Position numbers and translations under genes: made by a program. From positions 1 through 7,731 of the forward strand of contig DLMH01000046.1 in the NCBI GenBank assembly GCA_002478115.1: a DNA stretch of 7,731 nt, given 5' to 3'. The DNA is from Candidatus Acidiferrum typicum. GTDB taxonomy: Bacteria > Acidobacteriota > Terriglobia > Acidiferrales > UBA7541. The notes under the pieces were generated by a model. It was not told the origin of the DNA. It made no database searches and saw nothing but the letters and a program-made list of their open reading frames with translations. Numbering within the stretch: the stretch's first letter is position 1; every line of letters begins with the position of its first letter. Shown one piece after another: positions 1 to 7,247 of the stretch.

Positions 1-150
1 ACCCAGGAGCAAGCCAAGGGGCAGCAGAAGCAACAGCAGGAACAGGTGAAGTCCGAGAAACAACAGCAGCAGAAGACCCAGGAGCAAGCCAAGGGACAGC
101 AGAAGCAGCAGCAACAAGAGGCGAAGTCCAACAAACAGCAGCAGCAGCAG
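1..150 (+). repeat. 75-bp tandem repeat, two visible copies
   Basis: Bases 1-75 and 76-150 are near-identical copies beginning acccaggagcaagccaaggg. The period is a multiple of three, so each copy encodes 25 residues in frame. Copy 2 has drifted mainly in its second half (EQVKSEK becomes QEAKSNK). Within each copy there are short CAG/CAA runs coding for Gln. Copy 1 starts exactly at the window edge, so more copies probably lie upstream. Confidence 0.9.
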
Positions 151-492
151 ACGGCTTCTTCACATGGTGGTCCCCAGCGCACACAGAAGGCCATGGCCAC
201 TCAACGCTCTCAGCCGGCGCTTCGCCTCAGTGAGCGGGGCAGCGGCCGCATCCCCGACGATCGTTTCCGCTCCCACTTTGGCCGTGAGCACCACTTCCAC
301 ATGGGCAACCCAGTTATGGTCGGCGGGTATTCTCGCTTCCAGTACGGCGGCTTTTGGTTTGGATTCGTTGATCCGTGGCCGGTTGGCTGGTACTACACCG
401 ACGACTTCTACATCGATTACGTGGATGGCGGCTATTATATGTACAATCCGTACTATCCCGGCGCTCGCTTTGCCATCACCGTCGTGCTCTAG
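1..492 (+). CDS. Gln/Lys-repeat protein with aromatic C-terminal domain (5' partial)
   Basis: The reading frame is open from base 1, so the true start lies upstream; the GTG at 46 is inside the repeats and is unlikely to be the start. About 163 codons are visible. Residues 1-50 are two copies of a 25-residue unit rich in Gln, Lys and Glu (TQEQAKGQQK at the head of each), which should be very hydrophilic and helical or disordered. A Ser/Arg-rich linker follows, then a compact C-terminal domain from about residue 76 (RIPDDRFRSHFG) that is packed with Tyr, Trp, Phe and Gly (GFVDPWPVGWYYTDD, DYVDGGYYMYNP) and ends in RFAITVVL. I recall similar tails in uncharacterised, probably exported proteins of Acidobacteriota; this is memory, not a search. 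No catalytic motif is visible and the function is unknown. The missing N-terminus could carry a signal peptide. The next gene lies 126 bases on. Confidence 0.75.
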   Translation, partial: TQEQAKGQQKQQQEQVKSEKQQQQKTQEQAKGQQKQQQQEAKSNKQQQQQTASSHGGPQRTQKAMATQRSQPALRLSERGSGRIPDDRFRSHFGREHHFHMGNPVMVGGYSRFQYGGFWFGFVDPWPVGWYYTDDFYIDYVDGGYYMYNPYYPGARFAITVVL

Positions 493-618
493 CAAGTGAT
501 CCGGCTCGTTGCTTGAATACAACCCAGCCCGGCGCGCCATTCTGCTATGCAGTAAGAATGCCGCCGGGGCAGGGAACTTGAATTTCGTTGGATGCATTCG
601 CTTGCAAAGGAGCAAACC

Positions 619-774
619 ATGCTTGGAACTATCTTGATCGTCTTTTTGGTCCTGGCACTCTTCGGAGCATTGCCGCGCTGGCCTCACAGCCGCGACTGGG
701 GCTATTTCCCGACAGGGGGCGTAGGTCTCGTGCTCCTCATTGTTGTCATTCTCGTGCTTCTCGGACGCCTTTGA
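619..774 (+). CDS. DUF3309-type small membrane protein
   Basis: This is a 51-residue protein starting MLGTILIVFLVLALFGALP. Two hydrophobic segments (about residues 2-17 and 33-50) flank a short polar loop with the pattern PRWPHSRDWGYFPTGG, and it ends in LLGRL. The layout and the W-P-x-S-R-x-W-G-Y loop match what I know of DUF3309 proteins, tiny inner-membrane proteins of unknown function found in many Gram-negative bacteria. The ATG at 619 is chosen because AAAGGAG (606-612) sits 6 bases upstream; an in-frame ATG at 592 has no such site and would add nine polar residues. The gene stands alone, with the phospholipase-like gene starting about 140 bases downstream. Confidence 0.85.
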   Translation: MLGTILIVFLVLALFGALPRWPHSRDWGYFPTGGVGLVLLIVVILVLLGRL

Positions 775-851
775 ACCTTGTCCCGGCGGGGCAGAGCTGT
801 TGTCGCTCCCTCTCGCCGGCAAAGTCCCGTTGGTCCGGGGTGACCCCGCCT

Positions 852-879
852 CACGCAGCTCGAAGCTATCGGCTGCGTG
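852..879 (+). repeat. Inverted repeat (hairpin) ahead of the phospholipase C-like gene
   Basis: CACGCAGC (852-859) is perfectly complementary to GCTGCGTG (872-879). Inside it CGA (861-863) pairs with TCG (869-871), leaving a five-base loop and one bulged T. The stem is therefore about 11 bp. There is no T-run after it, so an intrinsic terminator is not supported. It ends 17 bases before the AAGGAAG ribosome-binding site of the next gene and overlaps that gene's alternative GTG start at 877. It may be a transcript-stabilising or attenuating structure, or the weak end of the preceding gene. Confidence 0.45.
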
Positions 880-912
880 TCGCGGCCTAACCCCATAAGG
901 AAGCAAGAAAAC

Positions 913-2256
913 TTGTCTTTGAACTCAGAAAACCGGATTAAGTCGCGGCCCCCTCAAGGCGCCGCTTCCCATGGCTGGGCCCGATGGCCTATTCGCGCGG
1001 TGGCTATCTTTCTCGTTATGCTCCTGTGCACCGGTGGTTCCTTTGCGTACTCCGTGCTCACCCACGAGGAAATCGTGGACTTGGTGTGGACCACGGATCT
1101 CCGCCCGCTTCTCCTCAAGCGATTTCCATCTCTCACGGAGGACCAGCTCAAGGAGGCACACTCCTACGCGTACGGCGGCGCGGTCATCCAGGACCTCGGC
1201 TACTATCCCTTTGGCAGCGTGGAATTCAGCAATTTGCTGCACTACGTTCGCAGCGGTGATTTCGTCCGGGAGCTGCTCCTGCGGAGTCAGGATGCGAACG
1301 AGTACGCCTTCGCCCTGGGCGCTCTTGCGCACTATGCTTCCGACATCTCCGGCCATCCAGCCGTAAACGAGTCCGTCTCCCTCCAATATCCCAAGCTGCG
1401 CGCGAAGTACGGCAATTCCGTCAAGTATGCGGAAAATCATACCGCGCACCTCAAGACGGAGTTCGGATTCGACATGGTGCAAGTGGCGAAGAACCGTTAT
1501 GCGTCGCAGCAGTATCACGATTTCATCGGATTCCAGGTCTCCAAGCCTCTTCTCGAGCGCGCTTTCCCCATCGTTTACGGGCTGCCATTGAATGACGTCC
1601 TGACGCATGAGGATCTTGCCATCGGTTCCTATCGCTTTGCCGTCAGCCGCATGATCCCCCAAATGACCCAGATCGCGCTGCGCACCCACGAGAAAGACAT
1701 GATGAAGGAGTCGCCCGATTTCGCGAAAAAGAAGTTTCTCTATCGCCTGTCGCGCTCCGATTATGAAAAGGAGTGGGGCAAGGACTACACCAAGCCCGGT
1801 TTCGGCACCCGCTTTTGGGCCGTGCTCTTGCGATACTTGCCCAAGATCGGCCCTTTCAAGGCGCTGGCCTTCAACAATCCCACCGCCCAGACGGAGGACC
1901 TGTACTTCAAAAGCATCAATACCACCGTCGATCAGTACCGCATTTATCTCCAGCAGGTTCGCGCCGGCTCATTCGTACTTGTCAACTCTGATCTTGACAC
2001 GGGCAAGGAAACCAAGGCCGCCGAGTACTCCTTGACCGACGAAACCTATGCAAAGCTGTTAGACGAACTGGCGCAGCGTAAATTCGATTTAACTTCTCCC
2101 GACCTCCGCGACAATATCCTCAACTTCTATTCGGACCTCTCTCTTCCTCTCGCAACCAAAAAGGACTCCGCTCGCTGGCAAACCCTGTTGTCCTCTCTTG
2201 ACCAGTTGAAGCTTGCCACCCCAGCTCCCACTCTCGCTGCCACCCCCGCAAACTGA
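913..2256 (+). CDS. Exported zinc-dependent phospholipase C-like protein
   Basis: The product has 447 residues from the TTG at 913. It resembles the zinc-dependent phospholipase C / S1-P1 nuclease fold (PF00882 type), whose enzymes hydrolyse phospholipids with three zinc ions. Candidate zinc ligands fall in family order: His51 (LTHEE), Asp94 (VIQDLGYYPFG), His110 (LLHYVRSGDF), His140 and Asp144 (HYASD), His148 (GHP), and His179 with Glu183 (HLKTE). The HxxxD and HxxxE pairs match the bacillary enzyme. A basic N-terminus and hydrophobic stretch (about residues 26-44) ending GGSFA-YS indicate export with cleavage near residue 45. The roughly 230 residues after the core are not recognised. The TTG is preferred because AAGGAAG (897-903) lies nine bases upstream; a GTG at 877 would add 12 residues but has no ribosome site and lies in a hairpin. 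Lipase activity and substrate are inferred from the fold only. Confidence 0.8.
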   Translation: MSLNSENRIKSRPPQGAASHGWARWPIRAVAIFLVMLLCTGGSFAYSVLTHEEIVDLVWTTDLRPLLLKRFPSLTEDQLKEAHSYAYGGAVIQDLGYYPFGSVEFSNLLHYVRSGDFVRELLLRSQDANEYAFALGALAHYASDISGHPAVNESVSLQYPKLRAKYGNSVKYAENHTAHLKTEFGFDMVQVAKNRYASQQYHDFIGFQVSKPLLERAFPIVYGLPLNDVLTHEDLAIGSYRFAVSRMIPQMTQIALRTHEKDMMKESPDFAKKKFLYRLSRSDYEKEWGKDYTKPGFGTRFWAVLLRYLPKIGPFKALAFNNPTAQTEDLYFKSINTTVDQYRIYLQQVRAGSFVLVNSDLDTGKETKAAEYSLTDETYAKLLDELAQRKFDLTSPDLRDNILNFYSDLSLPLATKKDSARWQTLLSSLDQLKLATPAPTLAATPAN

Positions 2257-2475
2257 CGCCGAACGTGGCTCTGCGGCTCATCCACACCAATCGCCATCCA
2301 CGGGGCTGAGTTTGCGTGAAGTAGCGTGCCTGCAAGTAAATCCAAATGTGTGCTCAAGTGAACAGACCTGCAGTTGCAAGCGTCTTACTATGGCTCATCC
2401 GGGAAATATCCAAATCCATCTCCTGGTGCGGCACAAGCGCTCTAATTAACGGCCCCTTGTGAGATTGGAACGGCA
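2257..2475. other. Intergenic spacer, no supported feature
   Basis: These 219 bases separate the phospholipase-like gene from the 50-residue membrane protein gene. Short frames here have neither a ribosome-binding site nor a protein-like composition. No convincing promoter or terminator hairpin was found, although a promoter for the small downstream genes would be expected in this stretch. Confidence 0.5.
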
Positions 2476-2628
2476 ATGCTGTGGACAATTCTCGTCGTGT
2501 TGTTTGCCCTTTGGCTTCTTGGTGTGGTCACTTCCTACACCTTCGGCGGATTCATTCACGTCCTCCTGCTCGTGGCTCTCGCCATGCTTGTCATTAACCT
2601 GCTTCAGGGTCGAAGGCGCATCGTTTAG
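2476..2628 (+). CDS. lmo0937/DUF5670-type small membrane protein
   Basis: A 50-residue frame runs from the ATG at 2476 to a TAG at 2626-2628. It begins MLWTILVVLFALWLLGVV, continues with the polar turn TSYTFGGFIH, then a second hydrophobic segment, and ends in a basic tail (QGRRRIV). The MLWTI start, the T-x-Y-T-x-G-G-F-I-H centre and the QGRR end are what I recall of the lmo0937 family (DUF5670), two-helix membrane proteins of unknown function that occur widely in bacteria. A weak GGA (2467-2469) lies six bases upstream of the start. The next gene starts 17 bases after the stop, so the two are probably co-transcribed. The basic tail suggests a cytoplasmic C-terminus. Confidence 0.8.
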   Translation: MLWTILVVLFALWLLGVVTSYTFGGFIHVLLLVALAMLVINLLQGRRRIV

Positions 2629-2645
2629 TTTAGAAAGCGGACACT

Positions 2646-2870
2646 ATGAAACCCATTCTTGCGGTTGGAATTCTCTTGATTGTTCTGGGCGGCCTGGCCC
2701 TCGCCTACCAGGGTTTCACCTACACCCATCGGGAAAAAGTTCTTGATGTCGGCCCGATCCACGCCACTGCGGATAAACAGGACCATGTTTCCATTCCCCC
2801 CATACTCGGTGGCCTGGCGTTGGTGGGGGGAGTCGTCTTGCTCTTTCTCGGCGCAAAAAAAAGTTCTTAG
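2646..2870 (+). CDS. Conserved-looking 74-residue two-helix membrane protein
   Basis: The protein starts MKPILAVGILLIVLGGLALA, forming a first membrane helix (about residues 4-21). A polar loop of about 30 residues follows (YQGFTYTHREKVLDVGPIHA, then a charged TADKQDH stretch), and a second helix (about 52-70, PPILGGLALVGGVVLLFLG) leads into a KKSS tail. I recall many short bacterial proteins with the same plan, including the T-x-x-x-E-K-V-x-D-x-G-P-I loop motif, but cannot assign a firm family name; the function is unknown. A weak AGAAAGCGG lies upstream. It follows the lmo0937-type gene by 17 bases, suggesting a bicistronic unit of small membrane proteins. The loop may face the periplasm. 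Confidence 0.8.
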   Translation: MKPILAVGILLIVLGGLALAYQGFTYTHREKVLDVGPIHATADKQDHVSIPPILGGLALVGGVVLLFLGAKKSS

Positions 2871-2895
2871 CCCGGAATCCCTAAATTATCCCGCC

Positions 2896-2924
2896 GGAGA
2901 GTCGGGTAACGCATAACCCTCTCC
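2896..2924 (+). repeat. Imperfect inverted repeat after the small membrane protein genes
   Basis: GGAGA (2896-2900) pairs with TCTCC (2920-2924), and GGGT (2904-2907) pairs with ACCC (2916-2919), giving nine pairs with a three-base bulge and an eight-base loop. No T-run follows. It lies 26 bases after the stop of the 74-residue protein and could be a weak transcript end or chance. Confidence 0.3.
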
Positions 2925-3010
2925 TGATGTAAACGCGTTGAAAGTTCTTCAGCCAGAAATCTGTAGCGAAGCAAATGTCTAGAAAAGCAGTATGACCCTG
3001 GAGGTCAACG

Positions 3011-3721
3011 ATGAAAAAGTATCTAGTAGCCGCAGCATGTCTTACCCTCGCAGCCGGTGTAGTGTATGCCCAGGATTTGAACAAGGAGCAAAAACGGCTC
3101 GAAGAGAGTGGCGTCGTCATGCAGGAAGTCCTCAACATCCCGGACAACATTCCTCACGATCTTTTGGAAAAGGCGGAATGCGTCATCGTGTTCCCGTCCG
3201 TCAAGAAACTGGCTTTCGGCGTCGGAGCCGAGTACGGTCGCGGCGCTATGGTTTGCCGGACCGGCGAGCATTTCCGTGGTCCTTGGGGAGCCCCCGCCAT
3301 GTACGCCTTGGAAGGTGGCAGTTTCGGCTTCCAAATCGGCGGCGAAGCCACCGATTTGATCCTGCTGGTCATGAATGGCAAAGGCATGGATTCGATTCTC
3401 AGCAGCAAGGTCAAACTGGGCGGCGATGCTTCCGTTGCCGCTGGACCCGTGGGACGTGATGCTTCCGCCGATACCGACGCTTGGATGCGTGCTGAGATCC
3501 TCAGCTACTCGCGTTCCCGCGGTTTGTTTGTCGGCGTTTCCCTCGAAGGCACTACGCTTCGTCCCGACGATGATGCCAGTGCGCTCGTCTATGGCCACGC
3601 CATCAAGGCCAAGGAAATCGTAAGAGGCGAAAAGACGGGCGTACCCGCAACCGGCCGTCACTTCGTCGACGTATTGCAGAAGAGTGCGCCTCGCAACGAA
3701 TCCCAGCGGGGTTCGAATTAG
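3011..3721 (+). CDS. Exported SYLF-domain (Ysc84-like) lipid-binding protein
   Basis: The 236-residue protein has a clear signal peptide (MKKYLVAAACLTLAAGVVYA, predicted cut after residue 20 before QDLNKE). The SYLF/Ysc84 domain (PF04366) fills most of the rest, about residues 33-223. Its recognisable elements are IPDNIPHDLLEKAECVIVFP near 43-62, a glycine-rich run around 70-112, DLILLVMNGKG (115-125), GPVGRDASADTD (145-156) and the signature SYSRSRGLFVGVSLEG (165-180). In eukaryotes the SYLF domain binds phosphoinositides; bacterial exported versions are poorly understood and usually annotated as lipid-binding. The start is firm: GGAGG (3000-3004) lies six bases before the ATG. The gene is probably transcribed from its own promoter in the 140-base gap upstream and ends just before a strong hairpin. 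Confidence 0.9.
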   Translation: MKKYLVAAACLTLAAGVVYAQDLNKEQKRLEESGVVMQEVLNIPDNIPHDLLEKAECVIVFPSVKKLAFGVGAEYGRGAMVCRTGEHFRGPWGAPAMYALEGGSFGFQIGGEATDLILLVMNGKGMDSILSSKVKLGGDASVAAGPVGRDASADTDAWMRAEILSYSRSRGLFVGVSLEGTTLRPDDDASALVYGHAIKAKEIVRGEKTGVPATGRHFVDVLQKSAPRNESQRGSN

Positions 3722-3735
3722 TTAGTTGGGAGTCA

Positions 3736-3771
3736 GCAGCCTGCCGGGATTTTCTCATCCCGGCAGGCTGC
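3736..3771 (+). terminator. Probable intrinsic terminator between convergent genes
   Basis: Fifteen bases (3736-3750) pair perfectly with 3757-3771 around a six-base loop (tttctc); the stem is GC-rich (GCAGCCTGCCGGGA). It lies 14 bases after the SYLF stop and 21 bases before the end of the opposing regulator gene. A short AATTTTC follows on the plus strand, so it fits best as the terminator of the SYLF gene. There is no T-run on the minus-strand side, but the hairpin may still protect or end transcripts from both sides. Confidence 0.8.
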
Positions 3772-3792
3772 CAATTTTCAGGAAGCAATTCC

Positions 3793-4464
3793 TCACTCGT
3801 GCAACACAACCGTCAGCAATGATTTATTGACCTTGATTTTGCCGTTGTATTCGATGAACCCGAGTTTTCTGAATTTGTTCATGAAGAAATTCACGCGCGA
3901 TCGCGTCGTTCCCACCATGCTCGCCAGGGTCTCCTGCGAAACCCTCGGCAGCACACGGTCAGGTTGTTCTTGTTGCCCGTAACGCGCCAGCAGCAGGAGC
4001 GTCCGCGCCAGGCGCTTTTCGCTGGAGTTGAACAGTTGATCGATCAGGTCCTCTTCCACCCGGATGTTGTGCGCCAGCATATATGCGATGAATTGATCGG
4101 ATAACTCATGCTCCGCGTGGAGCACACGCAGCAACTCTTCCTTCTGGATAACCAGGAGGGTTGTGGGTGTGACGGCTGTTGTCGTGCCCATCCGTAGCGG
4201 CTGGCCCGCCATGCAGCCCTCGCCAAAAAAGTCCGTCGGACCAAACATCGCCACGACCGCTTCCTTGCCGGACCCATTCACCACGGAGAATTTCACGTCG
4301 CCCTTCTGGATGTACATGACCGTTTCCGCGGCATCACCCTGGGAGTAGATCGATTCATGTCTTCGATATTCAACAACTTTTCTCGCCACTCCTGCGGTAT
4401 CCAGGAAAACTTGCGGATCGAAAGAGCCGTTACTTCCATTGTTCTTGAGTTTCCGTGGTTTCAT
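3793..4464 (-). CDS. Crp/Fnr-family transcriptional regulator
   Basis: The product is 223 residues from the ATG at 4464. It has an N-terminal cyclic-nucleotide-binding-type beta-roll (about residues 26-115; Y-S-Q-G-D, Y-I-Q-K-G-D-V-K, F-G-E-G-C-M-A-G-Q-P), a long dimer helix (about 117-145), and a C-terminal winged helix with the HTH at about 175-195 (VSQETLASMVGTTRSRVNFF) followed by MNKFRKLGFIEYNG. In the phosphate-binding cassette Arg91 is kept, but the residue matching the Ser of E. coli CRP appears to be Met92, so binding of cAMP is uncertain. There is no N-terminal cysteine cluster, so an oxygen-sensing iron-sulfur FNR is unlikely. The start is placed at 4464 because GAGGGG lies just upstream; an in-frame ATG at 4497 would add 11 residues and has a weaker site. 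Targets are unknown. It is convergent with the SYLF gene and divergent from groES. Confidence 0.92.
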   Translation of the reverse strand: MKPRKLKNNGSNGSFDPQVFLDTAGVARKVVEYRRHESIYSQGDAAETVMYIQKGDVKFSVVNGSGKEAVVAMFGPTDFFGEGCMAGQPLRMGTTTAVTPTTLLVIQKEELLRVLHAEHELSDQFIAYMLAHNIRVEEDLIDQLFNSSEKRLARTLLLLARYGQQEQPDRVLPRVSQETLASMVGTTRSRVNFFMNKFRKLGFIEYNGKIKVNKSLLTVVLHE

Positions 4465-4533
4465 ATTCCCCTCGAAACTCCGTCTGGACGCGCACATTCC
4501 GCCTCGTAGTCACCCTACCAACAAGAGTTCCGC

Positions 4534-4575
4534 AAGACTGTACAAAAGTGCACAGCGTGCAGGCTTGACAGTCTT
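4534..4575. promoter_or_regulatory. Long imperfect dyad upstream of the Crp-family gene
   Basis: AAGACTGT (4534-4541) is complementary to ACAGTCTT (4568-4575). After one bulged A, CAA (4543-4545) pairs with TTG (4565-4567). At the centre TGCAC (4549-4553) pairs with GTGCA (4557-4561) around AGC. The total is 16 pairs in 42 bases with one small internal loop. It lies 70 bases upstream of the regulator's start, between it and the groES side. It could be an operator (possibly autoregulatory) or an RNA hairpin. It has no T-run on either side and does not match the TGTGA-N6-TCACA Crp consensus. Confidence 0.4.
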
Positions 4576-4622
4576 TAAGATGGGACCTTGGACGGCGAGA
4601 AAGAGCGATACTGGCCGGGTCT

Positions 4623-5024
4623 TTGGGCGGGCCGTACGGTATCCGTCATCTCGCCGTCCTGCTCATCCAGAACCTGGAAAACGGCCTTCCACTCAAGCTG
4701 AACGAAATTGAGGAATTTGTGAATCCGCTCCGAGGAATCTATCGTGTGTCGCAATTCTCTGGGTTGCTCCTGGGACTGAGCTTCTATTCCTACCACGTAC
4801 GGGCACTATTGGTTTGCTGGCTATTCTTAAGCCTGCTGTTTGTCCCCTTGGCTCTGGTGATTTTAGGGGGTGTACTGGCAGGTTATGCAGGAAAATATGC
4901 GGTCCGTTGGGCGGGCATGGCGATGCGAGTGACATCGATAGTTGCGCTCGGCTCTGGCGAACTTCAACTGGACGCAATCTCGAGCGGCAGAAAGTTAAAG
5001 CGACTTGGACCTTCTGGTTCGTAA
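4623..5024 (+). CDS. Doubtful ORF, possible small membrane protein
   Basis: A 133-codon frame opens at a TTG (4623) and stays open upstream to 4569. The first half is mixed-charge (LENGLPLKLNEIEEFVNPLR, about residues 18-37); the second contains a strongly hydrophobic stretch of about 30 residues (LLVCWLFLSLLFVPLALVIL then GGVLAGYAG), which would make one or two membrane helices. The C-terminal 30 residues look less protein-like. There is no clear ribosome-binding site, no recognised family, and the base composition drops relative to neighbouring genes. It may be a real orphan gene, a decayed gene, or chance. Without it the stretch from 4465 to 5109 holds only the dyad at 4534-4575 and the groES leader. 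Confidence 0.3.
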   Translation: MGGPYGIRHLAVLLIQNLENGLPLKLNEIEEFVNPLRGIYRVSQFSGLLLGLSFYSYHVRALLVCWLFLSLLFVPLALVILGGVLAGYAGKYAVRWAGMAMRVTSIVALGSGELQLDAISSGRKLKRLGPSGS

Positions 5025-5109
5025 AGTTGGCCGAACACCGTTCGCCCGTGGTTTCGGCTTGGAGGAATAAAAGGTTGCTTTTGGAATACACGGAACGGAG
5101 AGAAAAGAA

Positions 5110-7123
<2,014 letters not shown>

Positions 7124-7247
7124 TCCCTTCTCCCTTCGATCGCTCTTGTCTTACGCGTTAGCTTGGGCCACGACTTGAGCCCATCGCTGCACTGCATGCT
7201 CATTACTGTGCGGAAACAGACGGGCTGGTCACGAAGATAGGAATCGA
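7124..7247. other. Spacer between groEL and the glycosyltransferase gene
   Basis: These 124 bases hold only a weak five-base dyad (TGGGC 7164-7168 with GCCCA 7179-7183) without a T-run, so no convincing terminator for the chaperonin operon was found. Read-through into the next gene cannot be ruled out. Confidence 0.4.

Noticed and set aside
160..906. Long minus-strand open frame (248 codons) opposite the first two genes
   Set aside because: It overlaps the clear repeat-protein and DUF3309-type genes, and its translation is low-complexity with no recognisable motif; it is a shadow of GC-rich coding sequence.
2345..2461. 38-codon frame starting at an ATG in the spacer before the lmo0937-type gene
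   Set aside because: It has no ribosome-binding site and no family resemblance; a chance frame is more likely.
2938..2967. Possible promoter for the SYLF gene: TTGAAA at 2938 with TGTAGC 18 bases further on
   Set aside because: The -35 element is good but the -10 matches only three of six consensus bases, so it is not supported as a feature.
4565..4593. Consensus TTGACA at 4565-4570
   Set aside because: No -10 element lies at the right distance, and the hexamer is part of the right arm of the dyad at 4534-4575.
5059..5087. Possible groES promoter: TTGGAG and TGGAAT with 17-base spacing
   Set aside because: The -35 match is poor and the start site would fall almost on the ribosome-binding site.
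4693..5091. Minus-strand frame of 132 codons upstream of groES
   Set aside because: Its composition is not protein-like, it has no ribosome-binding site and it matches no family; the plus-strand frame over the same bases is at least hydrophobic in a membrane-like way.
7164..7183. Hairpin TGGGC/GCCCA after groEL as terminator
   Set aside because: There are only five pairs, a ten-base loop and no T-run.
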